From Cryobacterium sp. N22 (GTDB taxonomy: Bacteria; Actinomycetota; Actinomycetes; Actinomycetales; Microbacteriaceae): a DNA stretch of 64,000 nt. The stretch covers positions 193,409 through 257,408 of the forward strand of contig NZ_PJJP01000038.1 in assembly GCF_002929555.1 (NCBI RefSeq). The letters run 5' to 3'. A model generated the notes under the pieces. It did no database searches. It was not told the origin of the DNA and was given only the letters and a program-made list of their open reading frames with translations. The position numbers were made by a program, and so were the translations under genes. This document shows positions 24,066-32,691 of this stretch, in pieces; position 1 is the stretch's first letter, and each line of letters starts with the position of its first letter.

Positions 24066-24956
24066 CTACCCGGCGTCGACGGTGATCTGGTCGAACACTG
24101 TCACCAGCGACGCTTGGCGCACCGCCAGATACCCCGGATCGGGCCGGGAGCTCTTCGATCGCTCATTCCACAGCCCTGGACCGATCCGGCTGTAGTCCAG
24201 CTCGAACGCGGTAATCTCGGCGACCTGCTCCAGGAACAGCTTGCCGGTGCGCCCATTCCCCTCCCGGCCGAAATGCGCCTGGTTGATGTTGGCGTAGACG
24301 TACGCGGCGGTGGTCACGAACTCACGTCTCGGCAGCGCCGGCAGGTCCGCGTTGCGGATCGCTTCGGTGGCGTTTCGCCAGTAGTTGTCGATCTGGTTGG
24401 GCTGGGCAAAAGCATGCGGGCCCTTGACCAGTCCGTGCGGCCGCACCGCGCCGGCCCAGTTCGGGTACAGCTCAGCGAACATCGCCGCATGCATCCGCCG
24501 CGCGTGAGCCAGGTCGTACGTTCGCTCAATCGCTATCTCACCCGTCTGGATGGAATCCCGCGCGCGCTCGGCCAGGACGTATTCGACCTGCTGCAGCATC
24601 GTGCCATCGCGGATGCCCCAGGCATTGCGCATCACCGGCACCCCGCCCTCCTCGCCGAGGGGATACAGCGTGGACGAGAAATCGGGGTACGTCGCATCGA
24701 ACAGCTCCGCGCCGGTGATCAGGTCTGGGGCGTCAAAACCGAAAAGGCCGAGTTCGGCCAGAGCACGATCCTGGAACTGATGTGGCGAGATCCTCTTCGT
24801 GGCCAGGAGGACCGCCAGCTCGACGTCGCGCCGAGACGCCTGGCGTCCCTCGTGCGCATCGCTTCCGAAGTTGCTGACAACCCGCCTCGCGGAGGTCGCC
24901 TCGACCCCCTCGAAGAGATCGGGGTGCAGCGCACGAACATCGTAGCCACCGGCCAT
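24066..24956 (-). CDS. Fic/DOC family protein
   Basis: A 296-residue Fic-fold protein, a family that usually transfers AMP or another nucleotide group to target proteins. The active-site loop reads HFGREGNGRTGK (His228 to Lys239). Compared with HPFxEGNGRxxR it lacks the Pro-Phe pair but keeps His, Glu, GNG and Arg. The upstream ERTYDLAHARRMHAAMF helix and YPNWAGAVR strand are typical. An S-x3-E-G sequence at residues 32-37 matches the inhibitory motif of self-inhibited Fic proteins, but its distance from the active site is long. No separate antitoxin gene is adjacent. Confidence 0.8.
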   Translation of the reverse strand: MAGGYDVRALHPDLFEGVEATSARRVVSNFGSDAHEGRQASRRDVELAVLLATKRISPHQFQDRALAELGLFGFDAPDLITGAELFDATYPDFSSTLYPLGEEGGVPVMRNAWGIRDGTMLQQVEYVLAERARDSIQTGEIAIERTYDLAHARRMHAAMFAELYPNWAGAVRPHGLVKGPHAFAQPNQIDNYWRNATEAIRNADLPALPRREFVTTAAYVYANINQAHFGREGNGRTGKLFLEQVAEITAFELDYSRIGPGLWNERSKSSRPDPGYLAVRQASLVTVFDQITVDAG

Positions 24957-24979
24957 GAGGTGCCCTTTCGTGGACTGGT

Positions 24980-25684
24980 CTAGTCCCTGTCGGATGCCGC
25001 GACCGGCGTGACATCCCAGACCACGGGTGCGGGGTAGAACGGGTTGACGGCGGGATCCGGCTCCGAGAGGGCCAGGTCGGCCACGTTGTGCCAGCCCAGT
25101 CCGACCACGGCGGAACCGATCGGTGCCGTGTAGAGCACACAGGCGATGTACTCGTTGGGGCCCCGGTCCTCGTCGAGGTCGAAACGCCCGATCTCGAACG
25201 GGCAGGCCGTGTCGGCCGTCATCGAGCCCAGGTACTCACGCTGCACGATGCCGCCCTCGGTGCCGTCATCGAGCAGCGGGCGCAGGAGGGGCGTCGTGTA
25301 GGCGGACACATCGCCGGTGACCCAGCGGTACTGCATCACGGCGAAGAACGGGGTGTCCCCCGCGTACTCCGCACCGTTGTCGAAGCCGTCCCAATAGGAG
25401 GGATCGCCCTCGACCACACCTAAGACTGTCGTCTCGATCGCGTCTTCCGGCACGCCCTTGTAGTTCGCCTGCGGGAGCAGAGCGATCTCACCTGTCCCGA
25501 GGTGCTGTCCGGGCACTGCTGTGGGCGCCTGGTCGGCCGGCATGGTGACGGTGTCGAACGGCATCGCGGGCGGCTGGTTGTCGACCTCCGCCTCGACCGA
25601 GCAGCCCGTCAGCAGAGCGCCGACAACGAACGCTCCGGCAAGCGGCAGCACGGTCCATCGACCTGTCAGTTCACGAATTTTCAT
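24980..25684 (-). CDS. Secreted lipoprotein of unknown function
   Basis: A 234-residue lipoprotein with a basic start, a hydrophobic core and lipobox LLTGC. The mature part is acidic, with many Asp/Glu/Pro and Tyr/Trp residues (DPSYWDGFDNGAEY) and a pair of cysteines that could form a disulfide. No family was recognised. The ATG has GGGGGA upstream; in-frame sequence further upstream was rejected because it lies before this ribosome site. It precedes the Fic gene by 23 bp on the same strand, so they may be co-transcribed. Confidence 0.7.
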   Translation of the reverse strand: MKIRELTGRWTVLPLAGAFVVGALLTGCSVEAEVDNQPPAMPFDTVTMPADQAPTAVPGQHLGTGEIALLPQANYKGVPEDAIETTVLGVVEGDPSYWDGFDNGAEYAGDTPFFAVMQYRWVTGDVSAYTTPLLRPLLDDGTEGGIVQREYLGSMTADTACPFEIGRFDLDEDRGPNEYIACVLYTAPIGSAVVGLGWHNVADLALSEPDPAVNPFYPAPVVWDVTPVAASDRD

Positions 25685-25735
25685 GTTTCCCCCTGCTGTA
25701 AACATTGCAGCGCGTGGGGACAAAAGCAATTTGGC

Positions 25736-27010
25736 TTAGGCGGCCGGTGTGGGACCCGTTCGAGTGCGCAGGCACACGGCCTGCACGGCCAGTCCGGCCA
25801 GGGGCCCGGCGGAGAGGGCCAGCGCAGCGCGGCTTTCCAGGGTCAGCGGTATGAACAGGATGGCTACCGAGATCACCGCGGCGACGATCCAGCCTGCGGC
25901 GTACCCGCGGTGCTGTCCGCGTGCCACCAGCGCGGAGCCGGTCACGCACAGGGCCCCGATGAACCCGGATGACACCACCAGCGGGACCAAGGCCGAAGCC
26001 GACAGCGCGAAGTCCCCTCGGCTGAGCATGTCGAAGAGGCGAGGTCCCCAGAGGGCGGTGGCTCCGGCCAGCGCCACCAGCACAACGGCGATGACGGCCA
26101 TCGCCTGGCCGATGAGTCGCCAGGGAGTGGCGGGCGACACCGCGAACCGGGTGATGAGGTAGCTCTGCAACGCGAAGAGCGGGACGAGCACAGGCGCGCG
26201 GGTGAACGTGACGGCCAGGATGAGGGCCCCGAGCTCCTCGTTCTGGTCCGGCCTGGCGAAGAACGCCAGCACCATCGGGAATCCGTTGACGATGAGCGCC
26301 ATCGCGGTGGCCGCCACGACCGTATGCGCCGAGTTGACCAGAAGCCGGCGGTAGCCGGATGACGTCCGGGAGACGGCCATCGTCGTTCGGGGCGACACCA
26401 GGAAGACTATGGCCAGCGCGAGCGGGAATGGGAGGATGACCGCCCAGGCCAGCACCTGCAGGTCACCTCCGAGCATGAGCGCGCCGGCTACGCCGGCCAA
26501 CCGCAGGATGCCATCGAGTGCGATGACGGCCGCCAGGTGGCTCCACCTGTTCGCCCCGGCGAAGGCGCCGCTGAAGGTGGCCACGAAGACGTTCGCTCCC
26601 GCCCCCAGGGCGACCTGGACGACCAAGCCGGCGTGTGCCGCCCCGAGGGTCGGCGGCGCCCACCAGACGCCGGTGACCAGAACAACAGCGACCACTCCGG
26701 CCGCGATAAGGGCTGCGAACACCCAGAATGATCGTCGCCGGTCCGTGTGTGCGGCGGTTACCCGTTCAACGGCCGCCGCCCGCGTGGTTTCCTGCTGGAT
26801 GCCGAAGAGGACGCCGACGATCAGGAACAACGACGACCAGTACACCCCGAAGACGGCGTACCCGGCGCTGCCCAGCGCACGAAAGGCCAGGAGCATGACG
26901 ACGAATCCCGACAACCCGCTGACGGCTGTCGCCGGAAGGACCCAGCGCGCCGTGGCGGTTCGTGTCACATCAGGGGCGGCGGTGTCGGATGTCGGCAGCG
27001 AAGATGTCAT
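25736..27010 (-). CDS. Polysaccharide-flippase-like membrane protein (MATE/MVF superfamily)
   Basis: A 424-residue protein with about 12 hydrophobic spans and few long loops. The first span pair (GLSGFVVMLLAFRALGSAGYAVFGVYWS) is typical of the Wzx/RfbX-type flippase N-terminus. Such proteins flip lipid-linked glycans across the membrane. No glycosyltransferases surround it, so the substrate is unknown. ATG 27010 was taken as the start; a TTG precedes it directly and the ribosome site is weak. Confidence 0.72.
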   Translation of the reverse strand: MTSSLPTSDTAAPDVTRTATARWVLPATAVSGLSGFVVMLLAFRALGSAGYAVFGVYWSSLFLIVGVLFGIQQETTRAAAVERVTAAHTDRRRSFWVFAALIAAGVVAVVLVTGVWWAPPTLGAAHAGLVVQVALGAGANVFVATFSGAFAGANRWSHLAAVIALDGILRLAGVAGALMLGGDLQVLAWAVILPFPLALAIVFLVSPRTTMAVSRTSSGYRRLLVNSAHTVVAATAMALIVNGFPMVLAFFARPDQNEELGALILAVTFTRAPVLVPLFALQSYLITRFAVSPATPWRLIGQAMAVIAVVLVALAGATALWGPRLFDMLSRGDFALSASALVPLVVSSGFIGALCVTGSALVARGQHRGYAAGWIVAAVISVAILFIPLTLESRAALALSAGPLAGLAVQAVCLRTRTGPTPAA

Positions 27011-27110
27011 CAATTCGTCAGTCTAGCCAGCGCCCCGATGCACCCCGGCAGGCGTTCCGCCCTGAGCGAAGGGCCGCACAAGAGACCTGCCAGTTCGCTT
27101 AGCTGGGGCC

Positions 27111-28085
27111 ATGAGGCGAGTACTTGTTTTGGGTGGGACCGGCTGGCTGGGTCGGGAAATCGCGCGGACCGCGATTGCCGAGGGGGCTGCGGTCACCGCT
27201 CTGGCGCGTGGAGAATCCGGGGCGGTCCCCGACGGGGCTCGGCTTGTTCGAGCGGATCGGTTGCGGCCGGGCGCATACGACGCCCTCGCAGGCGACTGGG
27301 ACGAGATCATCGAGCTTGCCGTCGAGCCGGGGCTGGTGGGCCCCGCGCTTGACGCCCTCGGTGATCGCGCCTCCCATTGGACGCTGGTCTCGAGTGTCTC
27401 GGTGTACGAGAACAACACCAGCCCGTTCGCGGACGAGTCGGCGGTCACAGTGGAGCCTCTCGACCTGGCACAGTACGCCGACGCCAAGGTGGCAGCCGAG
27501 CGGTTGAGCGCAGCACGCCTGGGAGACCGGCTGCTCATCGCCCGGCCCGGCCTCATCGTCGGGCCGGGCGACCCCAGCGACCGCTTCGGCTACTGGCCGG
27601 CCCGACTGCACCGAGGTGGGCGGGTCGTCATCCCGGCAGCGGAAGGCCGCTACGTGCAGGCCATCGATGTTGACGACCTCGCCGGGTGGATCGAGCGGGC
27701 CGGACGTGACCACCTGGTCGGAGTGGTGAACGCGGTCGGCGCGGTCCACCCGATGGATGGCTTCTTCCGCGAGCTCAGCGCGGCAACGCGGTTCCGCGGC
27801 GAGCAGGTCAGCGTCGATGACGCTGACCTGCTGGCGAGTGGTGTCCGGTACTGGGCTGGCCCCCGGTCGCTTCCACTCTGGCTCCCCCTGTCGGATGCCG
27901 CCTTCGCTCAACGCGACGGCTCCGCCTACCTCGCAGCCGGCGGCACCCTGCGTCCTCTGCGGGAGACGCTGGCTCGCACCCTGGAGGACGAGATCGCGCG
28001 CGGCCTGGACCGACCACGCCGCGCGGGCCTCACCCCGGACGAGGAAAGCGCCGTGCTCGAGAGACGATTGGGGACCGGGAGCTAA
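27111..28085 (+). CDS. NAD-dependent epimerase/reductase family protein
   Basis: A 324-residue Rossmann-fold protein of the extended SDR (epimerase) type. The nucleotide-binding loop LGGTGWLGREIA is at residues 7-18. A strand ending VSSVSVYENN gives the Ser and Tyr region of the active site, but the usual YxxxK is reduced to QYADAKVAAER. The C-terminal half has an RPGLIVGPGDPSDRF segment that shapes a substrate pocket. Similar actinobacterial proteins are annotated as reductases of unknown substrate. It is convergent with the ABC ATPase gene downstream. Confidence 0.78.
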   Translation: MRRVLVLGGTGWLGREIARTAIAEGAAVTALARGESGAVPDGARLVRADRLRPGAYDALAGDWDEIIELAVEPGLVGPALDALGDRASHWTLVSSVSVYENNTSPFADESAVTVEPLDLAQYADAKVAAERLSAARLGDRLLIARPGLIVGPGDPSDRFGYWPARLHRGGRVVIPAAEGRYVQAIDVDDLAGWIERAGRDHLVGVVNAVGAVHPMDGFFRELSAATRFRGEQVSVDDADLLASGVRYWAGPRSLPLWLPLSDAAFAQRDGSAYLAAGGTLRPLRETLARTLEDEIARGLDRPRRAGLTPDEESAVLERRLGTGS

Positions 28086-28111
28086 GACGCAGGACGCCGT
28101 CGAGTGTGGAC

Positions 28112-28804
28112 TCAGGCGGCGGGGAGCACGTCGACAAGTTTGCCGTCGACCAGGTGCACAACTCCGTGCATGCGCGGGAGATGCACCAGGTCGTGGGTGA
28201 CGAGCAGGGTTGACGTGCTCAACTCATCGGTGAGGCGCAGAATCAGGTCGATGATGCTGGCGCCGCGTTCTTGGTCCAGGGCGCTGGTGGGTTCGTCGAC
28301 GAGAAGGACGCTGGGGTCGTTCATGAGTGCTCTGGCGATGTTGACCCGCTGGCGCTGGCCGCCGGAGAGCTGGTGCGGGCGCTTGCCACGTTGGTCGGCG
28401 AGGCCGACCGCGTCGAGGAGCGAATCGGCCCGCGTGGTGGCTTTTCCGCGGTTCCGCCGGCTGTGCCGGGCACCGAGCTCGTTCATGACGGTCAATTGTT
28501 CCCGCACGGTGAGGGAGGGGATGAGGTTGGACTGCTGGAAGACGATGCCGATCTTGTCGCGGCGCAGTTCGGTCGCTTCACCCGGAGTCAGTCCTGTGGT
28601 GTCGATGTCGTCGATGAGGACCTGGCCGGTGTCCGGCCGGATGAGGGTTGCCGCGACGGCGAGGAGGCTCGATTTTCCGGAACCGCTGGGTCCGGTGATG
28701 CCGGTGACGGTTCCGGGGTGGGCGGTGAGGGTGACGTGGTCGACGGCGGTGACGCGGCTGTCGCCGTCGGGGAAGGTCAGGGTGATGTCGTTCAGGCGGA
28801 TCAT
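28112..28804 (-). CDS. ABC transporter ATPase (MacB/LolD-type)
   Basis: A 230-residue ATPase with Walker A GPSGSGKSS, signature LSGGQRQRV, Walker B SVLLVDEPTSALD and a switch His in TLLVTHDLV. The QQSNLIPSLTVREQL block after Walker A is typical of the FtsX-linked MacB/LolD group. Its start overlaps the permease gene by four bases (ATGA). Probably energises extrusion or envelope mechanotransmission rather than import. Confidence 0.9.
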   Translation of the reverse strand: MIRLNDITLTFPDGDSRVTAVDHVTLTAHPGTVTGITGPSGSGKSSLLAVAATLIRPDTGQVLIDDIDTTGLTPGEATELRRDKIGIVFQQSNLIPSLTVREQLTVMNELGARHSRRNRGKATTRADSLLDAVGLADQRGKRPHQLSGGQRQRVNIARALMNDPSVLLVDEPTSALDQERGASIIDLILRLTDELSTSTLLVTHDLVHLPRMHGVVHLVDGKLVDVLPAA

Positions 28805-29871
28805 CGGTTGCTCCCAAGGGCGGTGAGGGGGTCGGCGGAGGTGACGGAGCGGAGCGCGAAGGCGGCGCCCGCGAGGCCGAGCGCGATCATGATCACGCCG
28901 GGCAGAACCGTCGTGATCGGGCTGAGCAGGAAGGGCAGTGCAGTGCCGGCGAGAGTTCCCAGAACGGCGACGAGTCCTAAACCGACCCCGATGCCGACCA
29001 GCAACACGATCAAGGCTTGGCCGAGAGCGTCACGCACAAGCGATGTGGTGCTGGCGCCGAGGGCCTTGAGGACGGCGATGTCGCCTTTTCGCTGCATAGT
29101 CCAGACCGTGAAGAACGCACCGATCACCAGACCGGAGATTCCAAACAGCATGGTGACCATGAGCAGGAGCGATCCGATCTCGGAGCGGAACGCGCTGAGC
29201 GCCATCAGGGAACCCAGGGTGCTCTCGGACACTGTCGCGTTCGTCGCGTCGGCGGCAGCCCAGTCGGGGGTTCCGGCGACGGCAAGGACGGTGGCGTAGG
29301 CGTCGGGGTTCCCGGTGGCGGCGGAGTAGTCCTGCCAGTCGTGGAGGGTCATCTGCACGACGGGTGTGTGGCTGTACCAGCCGTCTCCGTCGATGGTTTC
29401 GACGGTGTAGGTGGTGCCGGCGATCGTCACGTCATCACCTTCGCTCACGCCGAGGTCTGTCGCCGCGGGATCGGACAGGCCCAGGCGGCCGTCGCGGGTG
29501 GGTGCGGCCCGGTTGAAGCCCGGTTGCACACCGAAGACGGCGATCGCGGCGCGGGTGGTGCCGGCCTCGCCGCGGGTCTGGCTGATCCCGATGGGTTCCG
29601 CGGCGGTGACCGCATCCGTTGACGCCCAATCCCTCGCCTGCTGCTCGGTGATGGTGGAGTCGGAGAAGGTGGCACTGGATTCCCCGGCAGCTGGGGCAGA
29701 GAACACGATGCGGTCGCCGGGAAGTGCGAGCACGGCCGAGATGTTCTGTGTCGCGAGCCCTCCCGTCAGCCCGCTGAGAAAACCGACGAGAACGGTGATG
29801 AGGCCGACGACGGAGCCGATGAGGAGGAACCGTCCCCTGGCGAAGCGAAGATCGCGTAACGCGACGAACAT
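28801..29871 (-). CDS. ABC transporter permease (FtsX/MacB-type, single unit)
   Basis: A 356-residue permease. It has one N-terminal span (FLLIGSVVGLITVLVGFLSG), a periplasmic-type domain of about 200 residues (MacB_PCD-like) and three C-terminal spans forming the FtsX domain (MVTMLFGISGLVIGAFFTVW, then ALGASTTSLVRDALGQALIV). ATG 29871 was chosen because AGGAAAGG precedes it. The divergent histidine kinase and regulator probably control this pair, as in BceRS/BceAB-like arrangements, though the subunit type differs. Confidence 0.87.
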   Translation of the reverse strand: MFVALRDLRFARGRFLLIGSVVGLITVLVGFLSGLTGGLATQNISAVLALPGDRIVFSAPAAGESSATFSDSTITEQQARDWASTDAVTAAEPIGISQTRGEAGTTRAAIAVFGVQPGFNRAAPTRDGRLGLSDPAATDLGVSEGDDVTIAGTTYTVETIDGDGWYSHTPVVQMTLHDWQDYSAATGNPDAYATVLAVAGTPDWAAADATNATVSESTLGSLMALSAFRSEIGSLLLMVTMLFGISGLVIGAFFTVWTMQRKGDIAVLKALGASTTSLVRDALGQALIVLLVGIGVGLGLVAVLGTLAGTALPFLLSPITTVLPGVIMIALGLAGAAFALRSVTSADPLTALGSNR

Positions 29872-29989
29872 GTGGTGTGCCTTTCCTGTCACCGAATGTG
29901 ATGACAGTTCCCACTTTCCCGTCTCGCTCCGGTTCGGTCATCGGCCGCCCGAACACCGTTTCGCACCCGGAGGGAGTACCCGCCCGTCG

Positions 29990-29995
29990 TACATT
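29990..29995 (+). promoter_or_regulatory. -10 hexamer of a leaderless promoter (histidine kinase)
   Basis: TACATT stands exactly six bases before the ATG at 30002, with no ribosome site between. Consistent with leaderless transcription of the two-component operon. Confidence 0.45.
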
Positions 29996-30001
29996 CGAAC
30001 G

Positions 30002-31225
30002 ATGATCCTCAAACGGTGGACACGTAAACTCGGCCCCATGGTCCACACTGCTCTGACCCCGGTCTTCGTGGGTCTGCGAACCGGCCTGCACGTCCTGTTC
30101 GTCGCCTTGACCGTTCTCGTCATCGTCCGCGCGGTGGTCGCCCCCACCGACGCGAGCGTCACCGTTATCGTCGTGTCGGTCGCCCTCGTGGTGACCTACG
30201 GCCTCGGAGCGGCCATCGGCCGCCCGGGTCGTTTCCGCTCTCGCTTTCCGAGGCAGAGCTGGTTGGCTCTGCTCACCCTCGAGTGGGTGGCCCTACTGTG
30301 GCTGATCCCGGAGGCCGCATACCTGGTCTTTCCCCTGTTCTTTCTCTACCTTCACCTCCTCGGCCGATGGCGGGGGGCCGCCGCGATCCTGGTTTCGACG
30401 GTCGTGGCGATCTGCACCCTCGGGGTGCACAGCGGATGGACCGTCGGCGGGGTGGTGGGCCCGTTCGTCGGCGCCGGAGTCGCACTCCTGATCGGCCTCG
30501 CCTACCAAGCGCTGGCTCGCGAGGCCGAACAGCGCGAGGCCCTGATGAGAGAACTAATCAACACCCGGGGACAACTCGCCGCGACCGAACATGAAGCCGG
30601 CGTGCTGGCAGAGCGGGCCCGTCTCGCACGAGAGATCCACGACACGCTGGCTCAGGGGCTCTCCAGCATTCAGATGCTGCTGCACGCCGCCGAACGCACC
30701 GACCCCGACCGGCCCGGCGTCGAGCACGTCCGGCTGGCACGCGAAACGGCCGCCGCGAACCTCGCCGACGCCCGCCGCTTCATCCGCGAGCTCACCCCAC
30801 CGCAACTCGACGACCAGGGTCTCGGCGGAGCGCTCCGCAGGCTCGCTCAGACACAGTGGGCGACCCAGGGACTCGAAGTGACCGTTCGGGTTTCCGACAG
30901 CGTCGCGCTGCCGATGCATCTGCAGACTGCGCTGCTCCGCATCGCACAGGGCGCAATCGCGAACGTCATCCAGCACGCCCACGCCTCCACCGCCACCATC
31001 GCCCTCGCCGTCGACCGGGACGAGCTGTGCTTCACCGTCGTTGACGACGGGACCGGATTCGACCCGCTGCTCTCCACCAGGGATTCGGCAGAGAAGACGG
31101 ATTCCTTCGGCCTGCAGGCCACACACGAGCGTGTGCAGCAGCTCGGCGGAACCCTCACCATCGACAGCGCACCCGGCCGCGGAACCACCCTGACCGTCAA
31201 CCTATCCCGCACGGAGACCCCATGA
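30002..31225 (+). CDS. Sensor histidine kinase (NarL-system type, HisKA_3)
   Basis: A 407-residue kinase. About four to six N-terminal spans with short loops (residues 20-165) suggest sensing within the membrane. A coiled linker follows, then the HisKA_3 dimerisation box RLAREIHDTLAQGLSSIQML with phospho-acceptor His213. The ATPase domain shows VVDDGTGFDP and GLQATHERVQQLGG. The stop overlaps the regulator start (ATGA). ATG at 30038 is an alternative start. Confidence 0.88.
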   Translation: MILKRWTRKLGPMVHTALTPVFVGLRTGLHVLFVALTVLVIVRAVVAPTDASVTVIVVSVALVVTYGLGAAIGRPGRFRSRFPRQSWLALLTLEWVALLWLIPEAAYLVFPLFFLYLHLLGRWRGAAAILVSTVVAICTLGVHSGWTVGGVVGPFVGAGVALLIGLAYQALAREAEQREALMRELINTRGQLAATEHEAGVLAERARLAREIHDTLAQGLSSIQMLLHAAERTDPDRPGVEHVRLARETAAANLADARRFIRELTPPQLDDQGLGGALRRLAQTQWATQGLEVTVRVSDSVALPMHLQTALLRIAQGAIANVIQHAHASTATIALAVDRDELCFTVVDDGTGFDPLLSTRDSAEKTDSFGLQATHERVQQLGGTLTIDSAPGRGTTLTVNLSRTETP

Positions 31226-31848
31226 TCAAGCTCGTGATCGCGGATGATCACCCCATCGTCCGTGCCGGACTCAACGCATTGTTCAGCCTCGAGGAGGACT
31301 TCGACGTCGTCGCCGAAGCGGCCACCCCGGAGGAGGCTGTGCGGGCCGCCGAGCGCGAGAATCCGGATGTCGTGCTGATGGACCTCCAATTCGGTGCTGG
31401 TGAGGCTTCCACCGGCGCCGACGCCACCCGGCGCATCCGGGCTCTTGATGCGGCGCCGTATGTGCTGGTGTTGACGAACTACGATTCGGATGCTGACATC
31501 CTCGGCGCGGTCGAGGCGGGGGCGAGCGGATATCTCCTCAAAGACGCGCCACCGCACCAGCTGATTGCGGCGGTCCGAGCCGCGGCCGCCGGGGAGAGCG
31601 CCCTTGCACCCGTGATCGCCTCTCGCCTATTGAGCCGGATGCGCGCCCCCCAGGTCAGTCTCAGCGCCCGGGAAATGGAAGTGCTTGAGCTCGTCGCCCG
31701 CGGCAAGTCCAACACCGGGGTCGCCGCTGATCTGTTCGTCAGCGAAACGACTGTCAAGTCGCACCTCGCGCATATCTTCTCGAAACTCAACGTCACCTCG
31801 CGCACCGCCGCCGTCTCGGCCGCCCGGGACCGTGGGATTCTGCGCTGA
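31222..31848 (+). CDS. Response regulator (NarL/LuxR family)
   Basis: A 208-residue regulator. The receiver domain has Asp8/Asp9, phospho-acceptor Asp54 (VVLMDLQ) and a Lys in LLKDAPP. The C-terminal LuxR-type HTH spans about residues 147-208 (LSAREMEVLELVARGKSNTG, then SETTVKSHLAHIFSKL). It is translationally coupled to the kinase. Likely target: the divergent FtsX-type ABC pair. Confidence 0.92.
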   Translation: MIKLVIADDHPIVRAGLNALFSLEEDFDVVAEAATPEEAVRAAERENPDVVLMDLQFGAGEASTGADATRRIRALDAAPYVLVLTNYDSDADILGAVEAGASGYLLKDAPPHQLIAAVRAAAAGESALAPVIASRLLSRMRAPQVSLSAREMEVLELVARGKSNTGVAADLFVSETTVKSHLAHIFSKLNVTSRTAAVSAARDRGILR

Positions 31849-31851
31849 CTC

Positions 31852-32607
31852 GTGAACGGAAGGCTGGAGGGCGGATTTGACGGCGGCGCCCGTCTGATCG
31901 ACGGAACGATTCGCCGGGTTCCCGGTATCTGGACTCCGGCGGTGAACGCCCTCCTGCAGCATCTGGCAGCCACGGGATTCGTCGGGGCGCCGCGCCCGCT
32001 CGGGACTGACATGCACGGGCGCGACATCGTGAGCTATCTCGAGGGATCGACGGTCGGTAGCGCCCGCCCCTGGCCGCAGTGGACCCACAGCGACGAAGCG
32101 CTCCTCGACGTGGGCGACTGGCTGCGGCGCTATCACGGCGCGGTCGCCGACTTCGAGCCGCCCGCAGGGTCGCTGTGGCGGGAGGGCCACGTGTGGAAGC
32201 CAGGCCTGGTCATCGGGCACAACGACGCGGCGCCCTACAACGCGGTGTGGAATGACGTCGGGCTCGTGGGTTTCGTGGACTGGGATATGGCTGGGCCGAC
32301 CACGTGCGCCGAGGACCTCGCCTGGGTCGCCTTCTCCTGGGTTCCCCTCCACGCGCGTCAACTCGTACTGGACGAAGGATTCACGGCGTTCGGGGAGCGC
32401 CGGGCTCGCCTGGAAACATTTCTCCGGGCCTACGGGTGGGCCGGCACGACAAACGATGTGCTCGAGCTGGTCCGTCGACGTGTGCAGACACAAGTGAACG
32501 TCATCCGGTCCGTAGCCGCCGACGGCGACAAGACCTATCAAAGAATGCTGGCTCACGGGGTCGACCGCACTCTTCAGGCCGCCTTGGGTGAGCTCGACAC
32601 CGTCTGA
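31852..32607 (+). CDS. Aminoglycoside phosphotransferase (APH) family protein
   Basis: A 251-residue kinase-like protein. The catalytic loop is VIGHNDAAPYNAVW and the metal-binding segment is VGFVDWDMAGP, as in APH/choline-kinase folds. The N-terminal lobe is short. The GTG start lies three bases after the regulator's stop, so it is likely read through from the two-component operon. Family members phosphorylate antibiotics, choline or sugars; a resistance role is not established here. Confidence 0.82.
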   Translation: MNGRLEGGFDGGARLIDGTIRRVPGIWTPAVNALLQHLAATGFVGAPRPLGTDMHGRDIVSYLEGSTVGSARPWPQWTHSDEALLDVGDWLRRYHGAVADFEPPAGSLWREGHVWKPGLVIGHNDAAPYNAVWNDVGLVGFVDWDMAGPTTCAEDLAWVAFSWVPLHARQLVLDEGFTAFGERRARLETFLRAYGWAGTTNDVLELVRRRVQTQVNVIRSVAADGDKTYQRMLAHGVDRTLQAALGELDTV

Positions 32608-32691
32608 CGCCGCGGTCGACCGCAGCGAGCGCGGATGTGGGAGGCTGACTCCCATGGAGACGCTTACGTCAGAGATCTGTCGGCTCTAGGG

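Noticed and set aside
24957-24979. Antitoxin gene partnering the Fic protein
   Set aside because: The gap to the upstream lipoprotein gene is only 23 bp and holds no reading frame; the lipoprotein has no antitoxin features.
21561-24983. An 1140-codon open frame on the plus strand across the AI-2E, poxB and Fic genes
   Set aside because: Its product is low-complexity (Gly/Arg/His/Val-rich) with no family features, and it is antisense to genes with clear motifs. Typical of GC-rich DNA.
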